From: Bacillota bacterium
Lineage (GTDB): Bacteria; Bacillota; Sulfobacillia; RBS10-35; JAJYVN01
Length of the DNA: 12,252 nt
NCBI GenBank assembly: GCA_021791995.1
Contig: JAJYVN010000060.1
Span: 1 to 12,252, forward strand
Direction: 5' to 3'
The translations under genes and the position numbers were made by a program. The notes below the pieces were generated by a model, which did no database searches, had not been told where the DNA came from, and saw only the letters and a program-made list of their open reading frames with translations. Shown one piece after another: positions 7,155 to 12,252 of the stretch; positions within the stretch are counted from its first letter, which is position 1; every line of letters starts with the position of its first letter.

Positions 7155-7546
7155 TACAGACCGAGCGCAGCCAGTTTTTTATTTTCCTTAATAAGAATGT
7201 CGTATAAGTTGATGTCGACGATGTTCGCGAGGGCGACGGTGTAGAACAGAAGGCGACCGAACTCCTCTTCGATGACCTCGCGGCAGTTTTGGCAAAGGTG
7301 GCCGTCAACGTGGTCGTCCATGAAGGACCGGAGTTCTTCCAGAGAGAGGTCGCCGCCGGGCGGGACCTGGTTCTTTGCGGCGTGGATCTCAATGCATCCG
7401 CAGTTGGTGACCGACTTGGCAATAGCGCGGGAGATTCTGGCATGCGCTTCCTGGAACTTGGACCATACATCGATAATGCTGCGATGCCGGATGAGCTTCT
7501 GACTCACTGCCTCCTGAAATTCATCCCAGAGAAGGTCGTTCACCAT
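7142..7546 (-). CDS. Conserved small protein with Cys/His-rich centre (Clostridial DUF1573-labelled type)
   Basis: 134 aa, function unknown. It recalls a ~130-residue family found in Clostridia that databases often label DUF1573; this is from memory and unverified. Seen: helical N-terminus (DLLWDEFQEAVSQKL), an ISRAIAKSVTNCGCIEI block with C49 and C51, a central H79-x3-H83-x-C85-xx-C88 cluster, and a C-terminal helix pair EEEFGRLLFYTVALANIVDINLYD (93-116) that looks like the end of MazG-type helical proteins, though the acidic residue expected after the glycine is Arg98, so no pyrophosphohydrolase activity is claimed. The Cys/His residues could bind metal. Start ATG at 7546 has AAGGGGTG 5 nt upstream; the longer frame to 7702 crosses the promoter and is rejected. 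Converges on radA with a 13-bp overlap and diverges from yacL. Confidence 0.82.
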   Translation of the reverse strand: MVNDLLWDEFQEAVSQKLIRHRSIIDVWSKFQEAHARISRAIAKSVTNCGCIEIHAAKNQVPPGGDLSLEELRSFMDDHVDGHLCQNCREVIEEEFGRLLFYTVALANIVDINLYDILIKENKKLAALGLYHLS

Positions 7547-7639
7547 TCGCACCCCTTGTTGGCTGCAAGCGGTTGATACAGTCGCCACGAAGAGGATTCC
7601 CTGGCAATCGTGACGCGGGGCACCGTCGGAATGAACCTC

Positions 7640-7669
7640 ATTATAGAAACGGCGCTCCGTGATTGTCAA
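7640..7669 (-). promoter_or_regulatory. Consensus sigma-A promoter for the small minus-strand gene
   Basis: On the minus strand TTGACA (7669-7664), an 18-bp spacer and TATAAT (7645-7640): both hexamers are perfect. Transcription would start near 7633, giving a leader of roughly 87 nt before the ATG at 7546. No riboswitch or obvious hairpin is recognised in that leader. Confidence 0.75.
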
Positions 7670-7740
7670 CGCGGCTGGACTGGAAGGAAGTGACCGCAGC
7701 ATGTGGATGCAGGAAAGGCCGAGGCCTCCGGATCTCGCTT

Positions 7741-7752
7741 CAGGTGTATAAT
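7741..7752 (+). promoter_or_regulatory. -10 element of the yacL-ispDF promoter
   Basis: Perfect TATAAT at 7747-7752, within CAGGTGTATAAT, the same context as the ctsR -10. No good TTGACA lies 16-18 bp upstream (around 7724-7729 reads GCCTCC-like), so the promoter relies on the -10 context or an activator. The expected start near 7759 leaves about 37 nt to the yacL ATG. Confidence 0.5.
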
Positions 7753-7795
7753 GGATGCGTACAGTGGCCGGGTGTTGTGCGGAAGGGAGGACGCA

Positions 7796-8917
7796 ATGGA
7801 TCAGTCAGCGGTGAGATGGCCCTTTTCTGCCATCGGGGCGGGCGGCGGATTGTATGTTGCGCTACGCGCTCTGGGAGCAATGAGTCGCTCCTATCCACTT
7901 CCTGTCGGCGGTTCCGTGGCCTTTGCGGTGCTGATGGGTCTGGCGGTGGCCGGTGCTGTTCTCGGATTCCTCGTCGGACCAACGGTGCTGCGCTGGTTCC
8001 TCGGGATCTTGCGGGCTCTCGAGTTCCGTCTCGCGCGGATTCCCGCCACCGATCTGTTGGCAGGGGCCGTCGGTACCATTCTCGGACTTATCATTGCATT
8101 TTTGGTATCGCCGGCTCTGGTGCATCTACCGCTCGTCGGGCGGTATCTCCCGGCAGCGGTCAGCCTTTTGAGCGCCTACCTCGGTTGGGCTGTATTCACG
8201 CGTAAGCGGCAGGATTGGCTCGTTCTGTGGGAGGCCATCGGTCGAAACTCTGAGGGGCATGGCGTTGAGACGCGCACCCTGTCGGTGGTGCGCGACGCCC
8301 GGGCAAAGGTGCTGGACACGAGCGCGATTATTGATGGTCGGATCATCGACCTCTATCGCACCGGTTTCCTCGAGGGGGATCTGATTGTGGCACAGGCGGT
8401 CCTGGATGAGTTGCGGCACATTGCGGACAGCCCGGATAACCTGCGGCGGCAACGCGGGCGGCATGGGCTGGATATGCTGGCCCTACTGCAACGGGAACTG
8501 CGCGCCCCTGTCACTATCCTGCAGGAAGACCCGCTCCCCGAGGGTGAGGTGGATGCGAAGCTCGTGCTGATTGCCCGGGAACGTGATGCCTACGTTGTTA
8601 CCACCGACTACAACCTTAACAAGGTGGCCGAGCTTCAGGGTGTCTCGGTGCTCAACGTGAACGAACTTGCCAATGCGCTAAAGCCGCGTTTTCTGCCCGG
8701 AGAGGACATGATTGTTCGGGTGGTTGCGGACGGAAAGCAGAACGGACAGGGCGTTGGGTACTTGCAGGACGGCACAATGGTTGTGGTGGAGGGTGGCAAG
8801 CGCTTTATGGGTGAGGAACTGGAGATCGAGGTCACGTCCTCGATTCAGACCTCAGCCGGGCGGATGATCTTCGGGCGTCCGGCTGAGGGGCTCCTGGATC
8901 GGGTGGGCCGCGCTTGA
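7796..8917 (+). CDS. yacL: Membrane-anchored PIN/TRAM-domain protein (YacL family)
   Basis: Putative membrane-bound ribonuclease of unproven substrate, a standard Bacillota neighbour of radA/disA and ispD. 373 aa (Bacillus YacL about 366). Four predicted membrane helices: about 9-28, 40-62, 88-107 and 113-135. Cytoplasmic PIN domain 170-295 with acidic metal-binding residues in VLDTSAIIDGRI (D174), LDELRHIAD (E205), D253 in EVDAKL, and D271 in VTTDYNLNKVA. TRAM domain about 300-360 (MIVRVVADGKQNGQGVGYL..GTMVVVEGG), an RNA-binding beta barrel. ATG 7796 has GGAAGGGAGG (7781-7790) 5 nt upstream; the 31 extra in-frame residues upstream span the promoter and are rejected. The stop overlaps the ispDF start by one base (TGATG), implying coupling. 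Confidence 0.93.
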   Translation: MDQSAVRWPFSAIGAGGGLYVALRALGAMSRSYPLPVGGSVAFAVLMGLAVAGAVLGFLVGPTVLRWFLGILRALEFRLARIPATDLLAGAVGTILGLIIAFLVSPALVHLPLVGRYLPAAVSLLSAYLGWAVFTRKRQDWLVLWEAIGRNSEGHGVETRTLSVVRDARAKVLDTSAIIDGRIIDLYRTGFLEGDLIVAQAVLDELRHIADSPDNLRRQRGRHGLDMLALLQRELRAPVTILQEDPLPEGEVDAKLVLIARERDAYVVTTDYNLNKVAELQGVSVLNVNELANALKPRFLPGEDMIVRVVADGKQNGQGVGYLQDGTMVVVEGGKRFMGEELEIEVTSSIQTSAGRMIFGRPAEGLLDRVGRA

Positions 8918-10059
8918 TGGACCTGTCTCGCTGGGTCGGGATCGTTCCAGCGGCCGGAAGCGCGCGGCGGATGGGGCGGGACAAGCTCCTGATGACGGTC
9001 GGTGGTCGTCCGGTCCTCTCGGCGACGATCAGTATCCTGCGGGAGGCCGGGATACCCAGGATCCTGGTCGGAGTTCGTCCAGGGCGTGCGGCGGAACTGC
9101 GGCAATTGGCCCTAGCTCCGTTCGGTCTGGACGAACCGATGCTTGAATGCGTGGACGGTGGAGAGACGCGTCAAGAGACCGTCTGGAACTGCCTTGGCCG
9201 TGCGGAGTCTGCGGAGTTTGTGTTGGTTCATGATGCCGCGAGGCCCTTCTGTTCGACACGACTGATCCAGGAGGTAGCGCGCGCGGCCATGACCTATGGA
9301 GCGGCGGCGGCGTGTGTGCCCGTGGTCGACACGCTCCACACCGCAAGGGACGCCTTTCTCGATGGCACGCCCAATCGCGAGGCGTTTTGGCGTGCCCAAA
9401 CGCCTCAGGCCTTTTTGCGTGCGCTTCTCGAAAAAGCGCATCGCCGGGCGAGGGAGGGGGGGGACGTGGCGACCGACGATGCCGCACTGGTTCGCGCCTT
9501 GGGGGCGCCGGTTCGGCTTGTGCCGGGAGAGGAGACCAACCGCAAGCTCACGGTTGCTGCCGACCTGCCGCCACAAGAGCCCCCCATCTCCGTTGGCTGG
9601 GGGACCGATATTCACCGGCTGGTGGAGGGGCGACCGTTGATTCTTGGAGGCGTTCGCATTCCGTACCCCCTTGGCCTTTTGGGACACTCGGATGCGGATG
9701 TGTTGTGCCATGCCTTTGCGGATGCAGTCCTCGGTGGATCGGGGCAGGGGGATATCGGCCGACACTTTCCGCCCAGCAATCCGCAATACGCCGGTGCGGA
9801 CAGCTTAGACCTTCTGGCGCGGTCCGTCGCGCTGGCGCGCGCGGCAGGCTGGCGTCCGCAGCGCGGAGACAGCACCATCACTGCCGAACGTCCTCGTCTG
9901 GCGGAGTATGCGGAGGAGATGCGCCACAACATTAGTCGAGCCTTGGGCATTCCCACCGAGGCGGTGAACGTCAAGGCGGGAACGAACGAGGGACTTGGCC
10001 ACCTTGGGCGCGGCGAGGCCATCGCCGCGCAAGCTGTTGTCGTTCTCGTCCCGGCTTGA
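8917..10059 (+). CDS. ispDF: Bifunctional IspD/IspF enzyme of the MEP pathway
   Basis: One 380-aa reading frame carries two MEP-pathway enzymes. IspD (about 1-217), which makes CDP-methylerythritol from MEP and CTP: PAAGSARRMGRDKLL (11-25), VHDAARPF (104-111), REAFWRAQTPQAF (154-166, with the catalytic-type Arg154), TDDAALV, and NRKLT with Lys210. IspF (about 225-380), which forms the cyclodiphosphate: GTDIHRL with metal ligands D231 and H233, GRPLILGG, GHSDADVLCHAFADAVLG (257-274; H257 active site, H265 third ligand), GDIGRHFPP, and EGLGHLGRGEAIAAQAVV. The usual KATTTEGLGF is KAGTNEGLGH here, a mild change near the active site; the Glu ligand (E358) remains. The linker (PPQEPP) is short. Start ATG 8917 touches the yacL stop; TTG 8914 is possible but less likely, and the SD is weak, so translation probably depends on yacL. 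No terminator is seen after it. Confidence 0.95.
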   Translation: MDLSRWVGIVPAAGSARRMGRDKLLMTVGGRPVLSATISILREAGIPRILVGVRPGRAAELRQLALAPFGLDEPMLECVDGGETRQETVWNCLGRAESAEFVLVHDAARPFCSTRLIQEVARAAMTYGAAAACVPVVDTLHTARDAFLDGTPNREAFWRAQTPQAFLRALLEKAHRRAREGGDVATDDAALVRALGAPVRLVPGEETNRKLTVAADLPPQEPPISVGWGTDIHRLVEGRPLILGGVRIPYPLGLLGHSDADVLCHAFADAVLGGSGQGDIGRHFPPSNPQYAGADSLDLLARSVALARAAGWRPQRGDSTITAERPRLAEYAEEMRHNISRALGIPTEAVNVKAGTNEGLGHLGRGEAIAAQAVVVLVPA

Positions 10060-10223
10060 ACGCCCTGCAGATACACGGACTTTGTTTGGTGTCGCACTAG
10101 AACCTTTCGTCGGCTTGCGCTCGCGTCAATGGTCAGGCCGCAGCGCCACATTCATCCATTGGGGGGCTATGCCGCGGAATCGGCACGTCAACACGAATGC
10201 GAAGTCCTTCACGAGCATCATCA
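10060..10223. other. Gene-free stretch after ispDF
   Basis: 164 bp with no credible gene, no T-rich terminator hairpin and no recognised RNA. It is the boundary between the host operon and the IS cluster; a 31-codon minus-strand frame at 10126-10221 is not recognisable. Confidence 0.6.
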
Positions 10224-10292
10224 GGGGCCTCGTTCCGCGTTTCTGCAAACGACGTACCTTTCCTTTACCGCGACGGTCGGCCGTACCACGTC
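10224..10292 (-). pseudogene. Possible IS1634-type (IS4-like) transposase fragment
   Basis: About 23 residues ending at a stop (10221-10223) read VVRPTVAVKERYVVCRNAERGP. The run KERYVVCRN followed, in a shifted frame, by EAPDDAREGLR resembles the (R/E)RYIVCRNxEEARKDAADR segment of IS1634-type transposases. It joins the IS630 remnant in the same frame but does not fit IS630 sequence. Very short, so the assignment is tentative; it may be chance or a scrap of another element. Confidence 0.3.
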
Positions 10293-10335
10293 AGACGCGG
10301 TTCCAGGGTCCACGTTCATCTTCGGTTTAGACGAT

Positions 10336-10387
10336 CCGATGCGGTCGGTGGACCACGTGGAGATGCGGAAAACCCTTGCCGCATCGG
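10336..10387. repeat. 9-bp inverted repeat inside IS630 remnant
   Basis: CCGATGCGG (10336-10344) and CCGCATCGG (10379-10387) are perfect reverse complements 34 bp apart. A further GATGCGG at 10362-10368 can pair with the same right arm across a 10-nt loop. It lies where the C-terminal IS630 homology stops, so it might mark a deletion junction, but chance pairing in GC-rich DNA is possible. Confidence 0.4.
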
Positions 10388-10685
10388 TCATGAAGGCCAT
10401 GAAGTCGTCGATCACGTATGCCGTTGCACCGTTGAGCGCTGTCAATACCGCTACCGTGCCGTGACGCTTGTATTCGTACTTGTATGTCCCTGGCTTCCCC
10501 GGACGCGGCAGGCGTGCCTTGTACTCGCGCTCCAACGCCTGCAACCCCGCGTGCTGATCCACGCACAACACCACCGCGTCAGGTGGCGGTTCCAGATACA
10601 GCACCACGATCTCGTTGGCCTTCTCTTGGAAGGCGGAATCCTAACTGTGGAGCTATCCGCGTACATCACGCGGATGGAGCGCGTT

Positions 10686-10717
10686 TCGGGTGAGCATCTG
10701 ATCGGATGCTCACCCGA
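10686..10717. repeat. 13-bp perfect inverted repeat with 6-nt loop
   Basis: TCGGGTGAGCATC (10686-10698), loop TGATCG (10699-10704), GATGCTCACCCGA (10705-10717). Every one of the 13 pairs is Watson-Crick. It lies in the middle of the IS630 remnant where the family sequence is not recognisable, with no T tract on either strand, so it is not a standard terminator. Confidence 0.8.
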
Positions 10718-11072
10718 CTCATCGTCGGCCCCCTCCACCTCGCGTGCCGCTATCTCCGTGAGCAGAATACAGGTCCAGGGCGGCAGTTCCGTGTGTCCGT
10801 CATTCGTCGAGGTAGCACATCCCAAAGCAATGACTTTATGTCGCTGATCAACACGGAAGACTGATGGCCGTCCCCGAACGCGGTTCGTCATGCAACCACT
10901 CCCAGCCCTTCACCCTGAATCGGGCTCGCCACTTCTTTACCGTCTTGCTTCCCTGAAAAGCAGAGTCGTTCGGGCTCGGGTGGGCGTGGTCGAGTATTTC
11001 CGATTTTGGGCACAACCGGACATCGCATCGGGGGACGCGTCTCGGTAGGATGACGTTACCTTACATGAATCG

Positions 11073-11994
11073 TTACGCCGAGACCTCTTCGATCGTCACA
11101 GCGTAAGCAAGACGCTGCAAGCGCCGGACGGCGTTGCGCTTCACCGCCTCGTTCCTCCGTTCATCGTGGTAGTTTGCTCCCAACTCCCAGTACGTTGTTC
11201 CATCCCGCAGCATGTAGTAGGCAATCTCCAGAATGTGTCGCCCCACGGCCACAGCAGCGCGTTTGGCCCCGCGACGGTCAGCGAGGAAGCGATACGTTGC
11301 GCCAAGATAGGTTCCTTTGGACCGGCCAGCTGCCTGCCCCGCTTGGACCAGGGCTCCTTTGAGCGTAACGTTGCCATGTCGCGTTCGTGCCGGTCGTCGT
11401 TTGCCCCCGCTCTCGTTGCTCCCTGGGCACATGCCCGCCCAGGAGACCGCGTGGTCAGCGTTGGCAAACCGGGTCATGTCCACCCCGATGGCAGCCAACG
11501 TCACCTCGGCGACACGAAGACTGACCCCTGGGATGGTGATCAACCGCTCGATCGCCTGCTCATGCGGCTCCAGGCATTTTGCAATCTTCGCATCCAACTC
11601 GGTGATCGGGTGGTCCAAAAACGCGACATGCTTGCGTTGCCGGCCGATCATGTTGCGCTGGTGCTCGCTCACGCGGCCGTGTCGTGCGCGCACAAGGTCC
11701 TCATGCTTGGCGTGGAAGCGCCCCTCCACCTTGTGCGCCAGATCCTCCAGATCCTCCCCCGGCTGCCAGGGCGTGCTGAATGCTTCGGCTCGACTTCCCG
11801 AGAATGTCGCTGACCATTGAACCCAGCTTGATGTTCCCGCCTTCTGGCACCTTTGCGATTCGGTTGGCTTCCTCCGCACGTTCCGCGATCAACGTGCTCC
11901 GATAGGCAACCAGCTCCCGCAGTTCTCGCTGGGCCCGCGCCGGAATGAAGCTCGGCCGGACCAACCCGTGCCGGTGCAAGTCGCAGATCCAGGC
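11073..11994 (-). pseudogene. IS110-family transposase, N-terminally truncated and frameshifted
   Basis: Frame A (about 11991-11757) reads WICDLHRHGLVRPSFIPARA, QRELRELVAYRSTLIAERAEEANR, then IKLGSMVSDILG. Frame B (about 11757-11073) carries the transposase_20 part: GEDLEDLAHKVEGRF, LITIPGVSLRVAEVTLAAIG, SWAGMCPGSNESGGKRR (the serine-containing recombinase motif), RHGNVTLKGALVQAGQAA, YLGATYRFLADRRGAKRAAV and a normal C-terminus. The two frames join if one G is removed from the G5 run (C5 at 11756-11760 on the plus strand). The N-terminal DEDD RuvC-like domain, expected before WICDLHRHG, is absent: upstream DNA belongs to another transposase. IS110 enzymes are bridge-RNA-guided recombinases; this copy cannot work and has lost the left end. 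Nothing but the likely right end lies between its stop and the IS630 remnant at ~11045. Confidence 0.88.
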
Positions 11995-12023
11995 TGGGGT
12001 GCGCCCCACAATTGTGGTCGAGG

Positions 12024-12252
12024 TCAGGCAGCCGGGTTGACCAGGTGCCGGACGAGTGGTCGGCGCATGTGGGGCAGGCGCTGCCAGAAGCGGTCCCACG
12101 GACCGAAGCGGTGAACAGCGCGCAGGGTGGCTACGGATGGGCAGCCGATGCCTCCCCAACGCATGCCGGCCCCCTTTGGGCGGGCGGCGACCACCAACTT
12201 GCAGGCGCTCTCCACCATCCCTGAACCGACCGGCCAACCGGCCCGTGCGAAC
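12024..12252 (-). mobile_element. ISKra4-type transposase C-terminus (partial, runs off the window)
   Basis: On the minus strand from the window edge: ARAGWPVGSGMVESACKLVV, RPKGAGMRWGG, VATLRAV, GPWDRFWQRL, ending at a stop at 12024-12026. The pattern GxPIGSGxVESAxKxVVxxRLKxxGMRW..LRAL...WDxFW is typical of the C-terminus of ISKra4-type transposases. The start and catalytic part lie beyond 12252, so whether the gene is intact cannot be told. It abuts the broken end of the IS110 gene, with about 30 bp (11995-12023) of unclear origin between, so insertion or deletion here may have truncated the IS110 copy. Confidence 0.65.

Larger units (their letters stand above)
10330..11045 (-). pseudogene. 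IS630-family transposase remnant with several frameshifts
   Basis: Read on the minus strand, four pieces in changing frames align in order to an IS630 transposase. (1) About 11045-10905: HTH tail KTVKKWRARFRVKGWEWLHDEPRSGTA. (2) About 10885-10640: GRPSVFRVDQRHKVIAL then WTCILLTEIA. (3) About 10640-10400: FQEKANEIVVLYLEPPPDAVVLCVDQ (the strand carrying the first catalytic Asp), LQALERE, YKRHGTVAVLTALN. (4) About 10380-10330: GKGFPHLHVV then stop. Family-like phrases are HDYKRHGTTTLFAALN and LYLNPPEDAVVLCVDEK. A one-base loss near 10635 and shifts near 10890 and 10380 break the frame, the D/E-containing C-terminus is missing, and a 13-bp inverted repeat occupies the middle. It is dead. The flanking TA target and terminal repeats could not be found. 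Confidence 0.75.

Noticed and set aside
7129..7185. Possible radA terminator: TCGGTC/GACCGA stem followed later by TTTTTTATTTT
   Set aside because: The stem is only 6 bp with a 24-nt loop and lies 10 nt before the T tract, which is coding sequence of the convergent gene (Lys/Asn/Ile codons).
7547..7702. N-terminal extension of the small minus-strand protein to 7702
   Set aside because: It would include the perfect -35/-10 promoter and unconserved sequence; the ATG at 7546 has a good SD.
7703..7795. Upstream start for the yacL-type gene at 7703
   Set aside because: The added residues cover the TATAAT promoter element and lack an SD; ATG 7796 has a strong one.
10126..10221. 31-codon minus-strand frame starting MMLVKDFAF
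   Set aside because: Short, no SD and no recognised family; lies among IS debris.
10129..10464. Plus-strand open frames over 9995-10847
   Set aside because: They run antisense to recognisable IS630 sequence and have no family features.
11166..11820. Plus-strand open frames of 167-215 codons
   Set aside because: Antisense shadows of the IS110 transposase remnant.
1..12252. CRISPR arrays, tRNA or rRNA genes, CIRCE elements
   Set aside because: No regularly spaced repeats, no tRNA-like cloverleaf or rRNA signatures and no TTAGCACTC-N9-GAGTGCTAA element were seen by eye.

Overview
The window is GC-rich and carries the protein quality-control operon of Bacillota (Firmicutes): ctsR-mcsA-mcsB-clpC-radA, followed by a yacL-type PIN/TRAM gene and MEP-pathway genes. 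Arginine kinase McsB, its activator McsA, the CtsR repressor and ClpC in this order point strongly to a high-GC Bacillota. The class cannot be fixed from sequence alone. The SD sequences are G-rich and the promoters sigma-A-like.

Layout. (1) 3-974 (+): C-terminal part of a class I/II PLP aminotransferase of LL-diaminopimelate aminotransferase type; its start lies outside the window. (2) 985-7154 (+): a promoter, a CtsR-box-like repeat, then ctsR, mcsA, mcsB, clpC and radA. They are tightly packed: ctsR and mcsA overlap by 59 bp, mcsA and mcsB by 4 bp, and short structured gaps precede clpC and radA. CtsR represses the operon, McsB (activated by McsA) phosphorylates arginines on proteins, and ClpC unfolds the marked proteins for ClpP. 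RadA is a branch-migration helicase. (3) 7142-7546 (-): a small conserved protein convergent with radA, with a near-ideal promoter. It sits where Bacillus carries disA. (4) 7796-10059 (+): yacL (membrane-anchored PIN/TRAM protein) and a fused ispDF gene (steps 3 and 5 of the MEP isoprenoid pathway), with yacL stop and ispDF start sharing one base. (5) 10060-12252: no intact host gene. This is a cluster of decayed insertion-sequence genes, all on the minus strand: a possible IS1634-type fragment, a multiply frameshifted IS630-type transposase, a truncated and frameshifted IS110 transposase, and the C-terminus of an ISKra4-type transposase running off the edge.

I do not see a clearly new multi-gene system. 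The points most worth a second look are the non-canonical nucleotide-binding motifs in the second ATPase ring of ClpC, the fused IspDF, the displaced or absent disA with a Cys/His-rich small protein in its place, a divergent CtsR operator, hairpins in front of clpC and radA, and a 13-bp perfect inverted repeat inside the IS630 remnant.
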